Assembly: GCA_001899085.1 (NCBI GenBank)
Contig: MKVB01000006.1
Span: forward strand, 144,589-208,588
Reading direction: 5' to 3'
DNA: 64,000 nucleotides
Origin: Devosia sp. 66-14
GTDB lineage: Bacteria > Pseudomonadota > Alphaproteobacteria > Rhizobiales > Devosiaceae
The notes under the pieces are model-generated. The model searched no databases. It had not been told where the DNA came from and was given only the letters and a program-made list of their open reading frames with translations. Each line of letters opens with the position of its first letter. Within the stretch, counting starts at the first letter, position 1. This document shows positions 25,275-33,931 of the stretch, one piece after another. The position numbers and the translations under genes were made by a program.

Positions 25275-27359
25275 TCAGAGTTTCACCGGCCCGGCAGAGC
25301 CCGGCTCACCCGGGAGGGTGTCGGGATGCAGTTCATAGCCCTGCTGCTTGTCGGCAGGCACGAACACGCGTTCGCGGATGATGTTGTCCTCGGCCCAGTT
25401 GAACATGAAGATCGGGGCACCGGCCGGGATGTTGGCGAAGCGCTTGTTGATGATCAGCGCGCCCGGATACTGGGTCAGGCCGATACCAAACAGATTCTCG
25501 GTGTAGAGCTTCTGGTAGGTCTTCATCAGTTCGGTGCGCTTGGCGGCATCGTCGGTGGCGATGAACGCGTTGACGGTGTCGACCATCTCCTGTTCGAACG
25601 GCAGCAGATCCATGGTGCCGTCGGTGCCGGCGCGGTGCGAGTTGCTGATCTGCGGGCCGGTCGGAGCCAAGGCGACGGTGTTCTGCACCACCGCGATCAG
25701 TTCCGCGCCGTTACGCGCCACACGCCAGTCGAACTTGCCCGATTGCTCGGTTGCGTCACGCTGGTTGCCGGTCAGGAAGTTGGCGATGACCCGAATCCCC
25801 AGCGGCTCCATCATGGCGATGACGCCTTCGGCGAGGTTCTTGTCGGTCTGGTAGTCGGCGTTGGCGAGCAGCGTGATCTCAACGTCGGCCCCGCCGGCGG
25901 TACCAGCCGGGAAGTTGACGATGCCGTTGCCGTCAGTGTCCTTGAGACCCGCCTTTTCCAGCAGCGCCTTGGCGTCGTCGAGCGAGTACGGGTAGTACAC
26001 GGTCGAGGCCTTGTCGTAGTAGGTCGTGCCGGCATAGAGGCCGCCCGGATAGATGGCGGTGAACGGCCCCTTCACCAGGGCCTCGCCGAGACGCTGGCGA
26101 TCCAGCGCATAGCTGATGGCCTTGCGGAAGTCCGCGTTGCGGTTCAGTTCGCGGATCGCCTGGCCGCGAGCATCGGGCTCACCCCAGCCATTGCCGGAGA
26201 GGTTCGGATAGAGCGTGTAGCCGATGGTGCGGGCGCCGAACTGCAGACGGGCCGGGGCACTGGGATCGGCGGAGCGTTTCAGCGCCTCGACATAGCTTTC
26301 GGCCTGTTCGAGGTTGGAGAAATCGCCGGTGCCGGCCACAGCCTGCACGTCGCGGTCAGCCCAGGTCGAGAGCCGGTAGTGCACCTCGTTGAGGTAGGGC
26401 AGCTGGTTACCCGCGTCGTCGACCTTCCAGTAGTAGGGGTTGCGGCGCATCACCACGATGTCGTCCGGCCGATACTCGACCGGCACCCAGGCGCCCATCA
26501 CCGGGATGTTCATGTACTCGGGCTTGATGGCGTTCTTGTACTGGTCGTAGGTGTTGGACGAGTATTTCGGGTGCAGCGGCTTGAAGATGTGCGCCGGGCC
26601 CGGACAGAACGTCCCGTAAGCCATCTGGTAGATGTACTGGCGGGGGAAGGCGTCCTTGAAGGTCCAGACGATGGTGTAGTCGTCCAGTGCCTCGAGCGTG
26701 GTGCCGACGCCGAACGTTTCAGGCGACGCCCCGTTGAGCGGTGACACGTTGGGATCGAGGACATTGTCCTGCCAGAAGAACATAACGTCGGCGGACGTGA
26801 ACGGCACGCCGTCCGACCACTTGGCGCCCTCGACCAGGTGCATGGTCAGCTTGTGACCATCCTCCGACCATTCCCAGCTCTTGGCGAGGTTCGGCATCGG
26901 CGCCAGTTCCTCGGCCTTGATCTCGAACAGCGGACCGGTACGGGTCAGGCACTCCATGGTGCCGATATCGATGCCGCCCCAGCCCTGCGACTGGCCGGCC
27001 ATGTAGTTCCAGCCCTCCGGGCGGCCGCCGATGACGTGACGCATCACGTCGCCGTAGACGCCGATGCCGTCGGGCATGTTCGAAGCCTTGAAGACCAGCG
27101 GCTCCTTGGGCAGGCGGTCCTTGAGGGGCGGCAGCTTGCCGGCATCCTCGAAAGCCTTCACGAAGTCGGGCTCGTGGTACTCGGGCAGCGCCTTGTACTC
27201 ATAAATGTCGGAAATACCGACGAAGTTCGGCGTGCCCTGGGCATCGAACTTCGGCGGATCGGGCGGCGTGGTGGGTGCGACCGTCTGGGCCTGAGCTGCA
27301 AGCAGCGACACGCCAAGCAGAAGGCTTGCCCCGCCAAGGGCAAATAGGTGTTTACGCAT
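25275..27359 (-). CDS. agpA: Periplasmic binding protein, SBP_bac_5 type (AgpA-like, alpha-galactoside uptake)
   Basis: The 694-residue protein has a signal peptide (residues ~1-25, ending AAQAQ) and the SBP_bac_5 fold of oligopeptide-binding proteins (AEELAPMPNLAKSWEWSEDGHKLTMHLVEGAKWSDGVPFTSADVMFFWQDNV). It is longer than the ~530 residues of OppA, as for the AgpA branch that binds melibiose and raffinose in Sinorhizobium despite belonging to the peptide-binding family. It is the first gene of the operon ending with the GH4 enzyme and is divergent from an AraC regulator. The symbol rests on gene order and family, not on alignment. Confidence 0.82.
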   Translation of the reverse strand: MRKHLFALGGASLLLGVSLLAAQAQTVAPTTPPDPPKFDAQGTPNFVGISDIYEYKALPEYHEPDFVKAFEDAGKLPPLKDRLPKEPLVFKASNMPDGIGVYGDVMRHVIGGRPEGWNYMAGQSQGWGGIDIGTMECLTRTGPLFEIKAEELAPMPNLAKSWEWSEDGHKLTMHLVEGAKWSDGVPFTSADVMFFWQDNVLDPNVSPLNGASPETFGVGTTLEALDDYTIVWTFKDAFPRQYIYQMAYGTFCPGPAHIFKPLHPKYSSNTYDQYKNAIKPEYMNIPVMGAWVPVEYRPDDIVVMRRNPYYWKVDDAGNQLPYLNEVHYRLSTWADRDVQAVAGTGDFSNLEQAESYVEALKRSADPSAPARLQFGARTIGYTLYPNLSGNGWGEPDARGQAIRELNRNADFRKAISYALDRQRLGEALVKGPFTAIYPGGLYAGTTYYDKASTVYYPYSLDDAKALLEKAGLKDTDGNGIVNFPAGTAGGADVEITLLANADYQTDKNLAEGVIAMMEPLGIRVIANFLTGNQRDATEQSGKFDWRVARNGAELIAVVQNTVALAPTGPQISNSHRAGTDGTMDLLPFEQEMVDTVNAFIATDDAAKRTELMKTYQKLYTENLFGIGLTQYPGALIINKRFANIPAGAPIFMFNWAEDNIIRERVFVPADKQQGYELHPDTLPGEPGSAGPVKL

Positions 27360-27521
27360 GTTTCCTCCCTAGGCTCGAGACCGGCGCAACACGCACCAGA
27401 CGGTAGGCCTCCAACCCGCCGCCTCTTGTCCCAGCCTCAAAAGGGTAGACCTTGCCAACGGCGGGACAATCCCGTTATCTGAATGGGTATTTCCGGTTTT
27501 TAAAGATTGTCACAACCTGAG

Positions 27522-28448
27522 ATGAATGAGCATCAGCACCATTTTTCGCCAGGCAAACCCCGTGAGAAAGCCACCGCGCCGGTGCCGCGTCCGGATCGGC
27601 GGTTCTACGCCCAGACCCAGGCCTTCGGCCGCTTCGGCATCCGCTGGTTCGATCCGCAGATCATGCCGGAGGAGCACTTCCACGGGCATATCGAACTGAA
27701 CTGGCTGACAGCCGGCAGCATGGATTACGTCATCGACGGGCGGCCGCTGCGAATCCCACCCGGGCGGCTGGTGCTGTTCTGGGCCGGCATCCCGCACCAG
27801 ACCACGGCCATCGACTATGGGCCGAACCACGAGAGCCGGCAGTGCAACGTCTATCTGCCGCTCGACAATTTCCTGCACATGCCCAACCTGGGGCAACTGA
27901 CCGAGACAATGATGGGCGGCGGCGTGGTGATGCTGCCCCCCGAGACGATCGGCGCCGACACGCTGACGCGCTGGTATCAGGACTATCGCTCCGGCGATGC
28001 GGAGCGCACCGATATCCTCAAGGAGGAGATCGCGCTGATGCTGCGGCGGGCGGCGGTGACCGGCTGGGACGTCCTGATGGAGCCATGGATCGAAAGTGTC
28101 GGCTCGACGACGCGGGCAGCTTCACCGCTGCGCTACGTGGTGGCGATGATCCGCCACATCCTCGAAAACCTTTCCGAGCCGCTGCGCGCCGAGGACGTGG
28201 CCAAGGTGGTGGGCCTCCACCCCAACTATGCGCTGAACCTGTTCACCGAGGTGATGCGCGTGCCGATGCACAAGTTCGTGGTGCGCATGCGACTGATCCG
28301 GGCGCGCTCGCTGCTGTTCGAGGGGAGCCTCAGCATCGAGAACGTGGCGTTCGAAAGCGGTTTTTCGGCGCTGAGCCAGTTCTATGTGCAGTTCCGCAAC
28401 GCCTACGGCCTGACGCCGCGGCAGATGCGGGCGCACTATCTCAGGTGA
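27522..28448 (+). CDS. AraC-family regulator (MelR/AgpT-like)
   Basis: The ATG at 27522 is preferred to an in-frame TTG at 27507; neither has a strong ribosome site. The 308-residue product has a cupin sensor domain (HFHGHIELNWLTAGSMDYVIDGRPLRIPPGRLVLFWAGIPHQT, ~residues 47-90) and a C-terminal AraC DNA-binding domain (RAEDVAKVVGLHPNYALNLFTEVMRVPMHKFVVRMRLIRARSLLFEGSLSIENVAFESGFSALSQFYVQFRNAYGLTPRQMRAHY). MelR of E. coli and AgpT of S. meliloti share this layout and activate alpha-galactoside genes. Here it faces the binding-protein gene across 162 bp, where a 7-bp inverted repeat (GACAATC ... GATTGTC, 27465-27511) may be part of its site. Confidence 0.88.
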   Translation: MNEHQHHFSPGKPREKATAPVPRPDRRFYAQTQAFGRFGIRWFDPQIMPEEHFHGHIELNWLTAGSMDYVIDGRPLRIPPGRLVLFWAGIPHQTTAIDYGPNHESRQCNVYLPLDNFLHMPNLGQLTETMMGGGVVMLPPETIGADTLTRWYQDYRSGDAERTDILKEEIALMLRRAAVTGWDVLMEPWIESVGSTTRAASPLRYVVAMIRHILENLSEPLRAEDVAKVVGLHPNYALNLFTEVMRVPMHKFVVRMRLIRARSLLFEGSLSIENVAFESGFSALSQFYVQFRNAYGLTPRQMRAHYLR

Positions 28449-28515
28449 AGCTCTTGCGCGCCGGTGGCTGATCGGCTGGACTCGCGCGTAGCACGTGCGA
28501 AGGCCCCCTGCCCCG

Positions 28516-29088
28516 ATGACCGACCCGATCCTGTTCACTCTTGCAGTGCTCACCCTGCTCGGCACTCCCGGGCCGACCAATACGCTGCTCGCGACATCCG
28601 GCGCCACGGTGGGGGTGCAGCAGTCGGCGCGGTTGCTGGTGGGCGAGTTGGCCGGCTACCTGATTGCGGTCGGTGCCATCCGGATCGTGCTGGGGCCAGT
28701 GATCCACAGCTATCCGCTGGTCGGCATCGCGCTCAAGGCGGCGGTGGTGCTGTACCTGGTCTGGACGGCGATCAAGCTCTGGCGCCGCAATGCCGGGCTG
28801 ACGCACAGACAGGCGGGGATCGGCATGCAGGCGGTGTTCGTCACGACGCTGCTCAACCCCAAGGCGCCGATCTTCTCGTTCAGCATCATCCCGAGCAACG
28901 GCCCGGGGATCGGCTGGTACGTGCTCGGCTTCGCGCTGCTGGTGCCGCTGGTGGGGTTCGCGTGGATCCTGGTGGGCCGGGCAATCGGCGCAGCGGCCGG
29001 CGACAAGCATGCCGGCGCGGTGCGCAAGGTCGCCTCGGTGGCGCTGGTCGGCTTTGCCGGAGTGATCGCCGCTTCGGTGCTGGGCTAG
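28516..29088 (+). CDS. LysE/RhtB-family exporter
   Basis: The ATG at 28516 begins MTDPILFTLAVLTLLGTPGPTNTLLA, the LysE signature near the N-terminus (GPTNTL replaces the usual GPxxxx); an upstream ATG seven codons earlier is also possible. At 190 residues with about six membrane helices, the length is slightly short but complete. LysE exporters export amino acids and related small molecules by exchange with protons. It follows the AraC gene by 67 nt, in the same direction, but functional linkage to sugars is unlikely. Substrate unknown. Confidence 0.85.
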   Translation: MTDPILFTLAVLTLLGTPGPTNTLLATSGATVGVQQSARLLVGELAGYLIAVGAIRIVLGPVIHSYPLVGIALKAAVVLYLVWTAIKLWRRNAGLTHRQAGIGMQAVFVTTLLNPKAPIFSFSIIPSNGPGIGWYVLGFALLVPLVGFAWILVGRAIGAAAGDKHAGAVRKVASVALVGFAGVIAASVLG

Positions 29089-29134
29089 GTTCAGCGCCGA
29101 TCGTCTGGCCGCCGCACCGCCACGCGGGCGAGCA

Positions 29135-30991
29135 TCAGAGCTCCAGCACGAACCTCGCCTCGAACCGCTCAGCCCCCCACCACATGGGAAAATTGGTGCC
29201 CCATTTGTTGTTGTGGAGGTTGAAGCGCAGGCCGGCCGAAAAGTCCGGCGGGTCGGGATTGAACGGCATGAACTTCGTCGCCGTCGGCGCGACCAGCGGA
29301 GTGTCCAGCGGCCGGAGCTCGACCCCATCGGTACGGACGGCGGCGACCGCCTGGAGCTGACCACCGCCCTTCCTGGCGATGCGGTTGGCAGCGAGCCACT
29401 GGCCCATTTTCAGGAACTGCCAGTCATGGGTGCCGGCCGGCGTGAAGGTGACGAAGCTCGCCTCGGGCATCCGGTTGGCGGGCTTGTCGAGCAGTTCGAC
29501 GGTGATCTCGAGGTGCCGGCTGTCGAGTGCCCTGAAGCGGTAGGCGATGCGTGATGGCGCCCCCAGGGCCTGGTGTGCCGCGGTGTCGAGGGTTGCCACC
29601 CCGTCCACCAGTTTTGGCGCGAAACCGGCCGAGTGCGCCGTGGCGGCACGATCGAGGCCGGGCTTGATGTGGTCGAGGATGGCCCACTCGGCGCGGTGCG
29701 TCAGGTAGGTATCCATGTGCGCCGCGACATCGGAGGCGTCATAGCTCTCGTAACGATAGCCGAGCAGGCTGCCGTTCGCGCCGTGCAGTTCGACACCGGC
29801 GGGCGAGCGAATGAGGATCACGTCGCCGCTATTGGGGTCGGTTTCGACGAACCAGCCGCTGCCTTCGATCGCCGGGTCCTCGGCCGCTTCGGCGAGGGCC
29901 CGGTCGGTCGGGTCGAGTTCGGCGACGGCGGCATCGAGATAGGCCCGCTGTTCGTCCCACGAGGCCTCGGAATACCGGAAGCGGTAGTCGGCGGCCCGCG
30001 CCGCTTCAAAAGCCGGACGGTCCCAGGCCTGGTCGTCGCGCAGGTACGACTTGATGTCGACGCCCCAGGTGTGTTCGGCGACCATGGTGAGACCACGGCC
30101 AAAGGCGAGGCGGCTCGGCGTCGGCGCCTCCTTGGCGAAGCCATCGTAGAGGCGCTGCAGATGGAGGAACCGCTTGATCTTGTCAGGGTCGGTGCCGGCG
30201 CCATGGATCCAGTTGTCGCCCAGTTCAAGGTCGACCATCGGGAATTCGGCGCGGCGGGCCCAGAGGATTTCGCCATAGGTATCGAGCGTCGAGGCGACGA
30301 TCTCGGTCCCCGGGTTATGCCCCTGCAAGTCGCGCCAGGCGTCGGCGGTCTGCGGCACGCTTTGCGGGCCCATATTGTCGTTGGTATGGGCGAAGCCGAG
30401 GCCTTCGTCGAAGCCCTCCGGGAACGAGGTTTCACCGTAGGATTTCTGATACAGCACGACGACTTCGGCGCCATCCGGTGCGCGCCAGCGGAAGACATCG
30501 GGAACATCCGGCGGCGGCGAGGCGGAATTGACGCCCAGGTGCAGGAACTTGACGCCGGCCTCGGCCAGCAGCGGCACGATGCCGATGGTGTGGCCGGGAA
30601 CGTCGGTCATCTTCGAGGCGATGGTCTGCTTGCCGAAGCGTCGGTCCAGTTCCTGGCTGTAGCTCAACCCGGCGCGAAACACGGCCGGCGACATCAGCTC
30701 GGAATGGGTGGTGAAGGGCAGCGCGTGCCAGCGGATGAGGCCGCGATCGATGGCGCGCTCGAGCCGCTGCACCCGCTCCCTGCTCTGCGAGTTGAGATGA
30801 TCCCAGATCAGCCAGGCACCGGTGGTCCAGATGAATTTCGGCCGCTCGGGATCCTCGGCGAAAAAGTGCTCGCCGGTGTCGATCGCCTGCGGGATGAAGC
30901 GCTCGTGATACTGGGCGCGGACTTTGCCGGCATGGTCGGTGAAGCCGATGTCGAGGTGGGTCTTGAAGACCAGATGGATCTTGCGGGTCAT
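29135..30991 (-). CDS. DUF5054 protein with GH38-like N-terminal catalytic motif
   Basis: The 618-residue protein belongs to the DUF5054 family. It opens with THLDIGFTD (residues 11-19), closely matching the HxDxGF/W metal site of alpha-mannosidase-like GH38 enzymes, and continues with KMTDVPGHTIGIVPLLAEAGVKFLHLGVN, ASTLDTYGEILWARRAEFPMVDLELGDNWIHGAGTDPDKIKRF and a beta-sandwich C-terminal half (~residues 390-618). There is no signal peptide, so the substrate must be imported. It is translated 8 nt after the LacI gene on the same strand, hence in the LacI operon. It is divergent from an ABC transporter plus PHP, epimerase and dehydrogenase genes. The reaction is undescribed; a retaining or inverting exo-glycosidase is the best guess. 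Confidence 0.75.
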   Translation of the reverse strand: MTRKIHLVFKTHLDIGFTDHAGKVRAQYHERFIPQAIDTGEHFFAEDPERPKFIWTTGAWLIWDHLNSQSRERVQRLERAIDRGLIRWHALPFTTHSELMSPAVFRAGLSYSQELDRRFGKQTIASKMTDVPGHTIGIVPLLAEAGVKFLHLGVNSASPPPDVPDVFRWRAPDGAEVVVLYQKSYGETSFPEGFDEGLGFAHTNDNMGPQSVPQTADAWRDLQGHNPGTEIVASTLDTYGEILWARRAEFPMVDLELGDNWIHGAGTDPDKIKRFLHLQRLYDGFAKEAPTPSRLAFGRGLTMVAEHTWGVDIKSYLRDDQAWDRPAFEAARAADYRFRYSEASWDEQRAYLDAAVAELDPTDRALAEAAEDPAIEGSGWFVETDPNSGDVILIRSPAGVELHGANGSLLGYRYESYDASDVAAHMDTYLTHRAEWAILDHIKPGLDRAATAHSAGFAPKLVDGVATLDTAAHQALGAPSRIAYRFRALDSRHLEITVELLDKPANRMPEASFVTFTPAGTHDWQFLKMGQWLAANRIARKGGGQLQAVAAVRTDGVELRPLDTPLVAPTATKFMPFNPDPPDFSAGLRFNLHNNKWGTNFPMWWGAERFEARFVLEL

Positions 30992-30999
30992 GGCTCTGA

Positions 31000-32037
31000 T
31001 CAGCCCACGGTGCCGCGGACGACCAGGCGGGTCGACACGGTTTCGGTGAGCGAGGGTGAGGTGGGGTTCTTGAGGCGGCGGAGGATCAGGCGCAGCAGCG
31101 CCTGGGTGCGTTCGGCCAGGTCGAGCTTCACGGTGGTCAGGCTGTAGCTCTTCCAGTGCGACTGGTGGATGTCGTCGAAGCCGACGACCTTGACGTCCTG
31201 CGGTACGCGCAGGCCGAGTTCGGTGCGCAGCGCATCGATGGCGCCGAACGCGCCGACATCGTTGGCGGCAAAGATGGCGTCCACCGGCTCGCCGAGGCGG
31301 AACTGGTTCAGCGTCTCGCGATAGGCCGTGTCGTACATGTAGTCGCCCTGGATGCGGAGCGGCGGCGGCAGTCCGCGCTCGGCAATCACCTTGCGCACCA
31401 TACGCTCGCGCGACTGGGTGGCGAGCGAGTTGCTCTTGCCGGCGAGAAAGGCGAAGCGGCGGGCCCCATATCCCTGCATCAGCGCCACGGCCTGCTCGAT
31501 GCCCTCGCGCTGCAACACGTCGAGACGGTCGAACAGCGGCGCCGCCTCCGCCTCGGCTGCCTCCTCGTCGGGGTAGCCGATATAGATCGGCACAGCGCGA
31601 TCGAGCACGCGGGCAAGCGTGGTGGGGCGCACGTTCTCGGCATAGGCGATCACCGAATCCGGATTGAACCCCTTCATGTAGGTGAGCAGCGTTTCATCAA
31701 GCGACAGGTCATCGCGGGTCCGGAACAGCAGCGTCGCAAAACCCTCCGCCTGCAACGCGGTGGTCATGGCGTCGAGCTCCTGGCTTTCCCACGGCCCGGA
31801 AACATCGGGCACGATGATGCCGACGAGGTGCGAGCGGCCGGTGACCATCGAGCGGGCAGCCATATCCGGGGTGTAGTTGAGTTCCTGCGCCACCTTCAGG
31901 ATCAGGTCGCGCTTTTCGGGTTTGATCGAGGCATGCGGGTTGAAGGCACGGCTGACCGCAACGCGCGAAACGTTGGCGGTGCGGGCCACCATATCGGCGG
32001 TGGCGCGGCTGCGATTGCGGGTGGCCGGATCGCTCAA
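31000..32037 (-). CDS. LacI-family transcriptional repressor
   Basis: The 345-residue regulator has an N-terminal LacI helix-turn-helix (ADMVARTANVSRVAVSRAFNPHASIKPEKRDLILKVAQELNYTPDMAARSMVTGRS, residues ~14-70) and a periplasmic-binding-protein-like effector domain (LVGIIVPDVSGPWESQELDAMTTALQAEGFATLLF ... VDAIFAANDVGAFGAIDALRTELGLRVPQDVKVVGFDDI). The frame opens at a TTG (32037); the only ATG near the start would cut the first helix, so TTG is likely. It is cotranscribed with the DUF5054 gene and divergent from the sugar transporter operon. Its operator is most likely the palindrome at 32246-32265. Confidence 0.9.
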   Translation of the reverse strand: MSDPATRNRSRATADMVARTANVSRVAVSRAFNPHASIKPEKRDLILKVAQELNYTPDMAARSMVTGRSHLVGIIVPDVSGPWESQELDAMTTALQAEGFATLLFRTRDDLSLDETLLTYMKGFNPDSVIAYAENVRPTTLARVLDRAVPIYIGYPDEEAAEAEAAPLFDRLDVLQREGIEQAVALMQGYGARRFAFLAGKSNSLATQSRERMVRKVIAERGLPPPLRIQGDYMYDTAYRETLNQFRLGEPVDAIFAANDVGAFGAIDALRTELGLRVPQDVKVVGFDDIHQSHWKSYSLTTVKLDLAERTQALLRLILRRLKNPTSPSLTETVSTRLVVRGTVG

Positions 32038-32177
32038 AAAGGTCTGCCTTGCTGCCCTAGATTGAAATCGTGTGCAAAACTGTTCTGCCGGTTCGCTTCG
32101 GGCGGTGTCAAGCCGATCCGTCGCTCGAACAGGCTAAACCACTGATGTTGCGAAACAATGACTGACGGCGAGGAGAA

Positions 32178-32193
32178 TAGAACAAACGTTCTA
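32178..32193. promoter_or_regulatory. Palindrome TAGAAC-AAAC-GTTCTA
   Basis: This 16-bp inverted repeat with perfect 6-bp arms sits in the middle of the LacI divergent region, 53 bp upstream of the second palindrome centre-side. It could be a second operator (LacI or another regulator). Confidence 0.5.
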
Positions 32194-32245
32194 CACACTC
32201 GTCATATCGCTGTCATTCGCAACGGGCATTCTACGCCTTGACGAT

Positions 32246-32265
32246 GAATGAAAGCGTGTTCATTC
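32246..32265. promoter_or_regulatory. Probable LacI operator
   Basis: GAATGAA-AGCGTG-TTCATTC is a 20-bp perfect-armed palindrome with a CG step exactly at its centre, the hallmark of LacI-family operators. It overlaps the spacer and -10 of the predicted promoter for the transporter operon, a position fit for repression. Confidence 0.65.
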
Positions 32266-32356
32266 TGAGCTCGTGAGCTGCGGCGGGGAGGATTGACCGT
32301 CGCTATCGCCAATTCGGCGCCCCAAAAAGCGGCGCCACCAAGGGAGGAATTTCGCG

Positions 32357-33718
32357 ATGAGCAATCGCCTGCGCGCCCTGTATCTCGGGCTTGCAACTGC
32401 CACTACCATGATCACGCCCGCCTTCGCGGTCGACCTGACGGTAATCTGCCGCTGCGTCGTGGGCGGCGTGAACAGCGAGACGGCCACCTGGATCAAGGAA
32501 AGCGTGATCCCGGGCTTCACCGCGGCCATGAAGGCCGAGGGCAAGGACGTCACCGTGTCGCTGAACGAGTTCGGCGGCAAGGACGAGCAGATGACCCAGC
32601 AGCTGGCGCTCGATTTCTCGACCGGCGCCGGCGCCGATGTCGCGGCCTTCGACGGCTTCCTGATCCCCTCTTTCGTCGAAGGCGGGCTGTTGAAGCCGCT
32701 CGACGAAGTGGCGGGCCCGGCGGTGGACAGCTGGGAAGGCTGGAAACACATCTCGGACGGCGCCAAGTCGCTGATGAGCTACGGTGGCAAGGCCTACGGC
32801 CTGGCGCTCGGCACCGACGTGCGCGCCATCTTCGTGCGCAAGGAACTGCTGAAGTCGGCGGGCCTCGACCCCGACAGCTTCCAGCCCAAGTCGTGGGCCG
32901 AGCTGCTCGATGCGGCCCGCGCCATCAAGAAGGCAAACCCGGATTCGTTCCCGCTGCAGCTCAATGCCGGCGTGAACATGGGTGAAGCCACCACCATGCA
33001 GGGCTACTACATGGCGATCCTCGGGACGGGCGAAAGCGTCGTCGACGAGAACGGCAAGTATATCGTTTCGAGCCAGGGCATCCTCGATACCCTCAACCTC
33101 TACAAGACCATCTATGTGGACGAGCAACTGGGCGACCAGCGAGCACAGCTCCTCGGCGATGGCCGAAACCGCACCTTCACCAACTTCCGCGACGGCAAGA
33201 CGGCGCTGCTCGTCGAGGGTGACTGGTTCTTCAACTCGGTGATGGCGCCGGGCGCCGAATTCGGGCTCGATAACCGCGACGCGGAAGTCACCTGGGCCTC
33301 GATGCCGGCGCAGGAGCCGGGCAAGGGCTATCGCGGGCAGGACTATGTGACGGTTTCGGGCGGCACGGGCTTCGTGCTCAACCCCGCCACCAAGAACCCG
33401 GCCGAAGCCTGGGCGCTCCTGAGCTACATGAACAGCCAGCAGTCGCTGACCGCGTTCCAGGGCTATCGTGAGGCCCGCCGCATCCGCGACGACGTGGCGA
33501 CGCCGAACAATGTCTACCTGCAGAAGACGCAGGAGAGCCTGCTGCCGCTGACCACCGCGCGCCCGAACGACCCCAACTACAACAAGGTCTCCGCCGAAAT
33601 TCAGCGCATGACCGAAAGCGTGGTCTCGGGCGAAGCCAGCCCGGCAGACGCGATGGCCGCCTACAAGGCGGCGGTGATTGCCATCGTCGGCGAAGCCAAC
33701 ACGGTATCGAAGCTCTAG
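32357..33718 (+). CDS. Sugar ABC transporter substrate-binding protein (SBP_bac_1)
   Basis: The 453-residue protein has a signal peptide (cleavage after AFA, ~residue 24) and the SBP_bac_1 fold of carbohydrate-binding proteins (STGAGADVAAFDGFLIPSFVEGGLLKPLDEVAG, NPATKNPAEAWALLSYMNSQQSLTAFQGYREARRIRDDVATPN). The mature N-terminus has an unusual two-Cys cluster (VICRCVVGGV). A strong terminator follows at 33771-33818, with the permease genes downstream, so the binding protein is probably made in excess. As first gene under the LacI-controlled promoter, it determines the sugar taken up, which cannot be read from sequence. Confidence 0.88.
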   Translation: MSNRLRALYLGLATATTMITPAFAVDLTVICRCVVGGVNSETATWIKESVIPGFTAAMKAEGKDVTVSLNEFGGKDEQMTQQLALDFSTGAGADVAAFDGFLIPSFVEGGLLKPLDEVAGPAVDSWEGWKHISDGAKSLMSYGGKAYGLALGTDVRAIFVRKELLKSAGLDPDSFQPKSWAELLDAARAIKKANPDSFPLQLNAGVNMGEATTMQGYYMAILGTGESVVDENGKYIVSSQGILDTLNLYKTIYVDEQLGDQRAQLLGDGRNRTFTNFRDGKTALLVEGDWFFNSVMAPGAEFGLDNRDAEVTWASMPAQEPGKGYRGQDYVTVSGGTGFVLNPATKNPAEAWALLSYMNSQQSLTAFQGYREARRIRDDVATPNNVYLQKTQESLLPLTTARPNDPNYNKVSAEIQRMTESVVSGEASPADAMAAYKAAVIAIVGEANTVSKL

Positions 33719-33770
33719 CTTCGCAACATGTCCTCCCACGCCCGGCCCTCCCTGAGCCGGGCGCTCCCTG

Positions 33771-33818
33771 GGAACGCCTCCCCGGCACCCTGCCTGCGGC
33801 CGGGGAGGTTCCTTTTTT
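33771..33818 (+). terminator. Terminator/attenuator after the binding-protein gene
   Basis: CCTCCCCGGC (33777-33786) pairs with GCCGGGGAGG (33799-33808), extended by GGAA/TTCC, and is followed by CCTTTTTT. It lies 58 nt after the stop and 118 nt before the next gene of the same operon, so partial termination there would favour excess binding protein. Confidence 0.85.
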
Positions 33819-33860
33819 CGGTTGGGGTTTGTCACATTGCTTGAAGAAATGAAGCCGCAG

Positions 33861-33910
33861 GCAGACGGCCCCCTCCCATCCTCCCCCACAAGGGGGGAGG
33901 TGCCGTCTGC
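33861..33910. repeat. Palindromic repeat, copy 1 (42-bp unit, left of transport cassette)
   Basis: GCAGACGG (33861-33868) and CCGTCTGC (33903-33910) enclose a C-rich/G-rich stem (CCTCCCCC-ACAA-GGGGGGAGG). The 42 bp from 33861 match the reverse complement of 36889-36930 at 41 of 42 positions by my count. Confidence 0.85.
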
Positions 33911-33931
33911 TTCAGTCAGGAGCAGCGAGGC

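Larger units (their letters stand above)
32038..32356. promoter_or_regulatory. Divergent control region between LacI/DUF5054 and the sugar ABC operon
   Basis: These 319 bp contain no gene. They hold two perfect palindromes (32178-32193, 32246-32265) and a possible promoter for the plus-strand operon: TTGACG (32238-32243), a 17-bp spacer and CATTCT (32261-32266). The region is AT-richer than its flanks. A ribosome site (GGAGGAA) precedes the binding-protein ATG at 32357. Confidence 0.65.

Noticed and set aside
27465-27511. GACAATC/GATTGTC pair as the AraC operator
   Set aside because: The arms are 33 bp apart and AraC regulators bind direct repeats. Mentioned with the gene but not listed as a site.
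28441-29364. Minus-strand frame crossing the LysE gene and the end of DUF5054
   Set aside because: It joins parts of two real genes and contains no domain.
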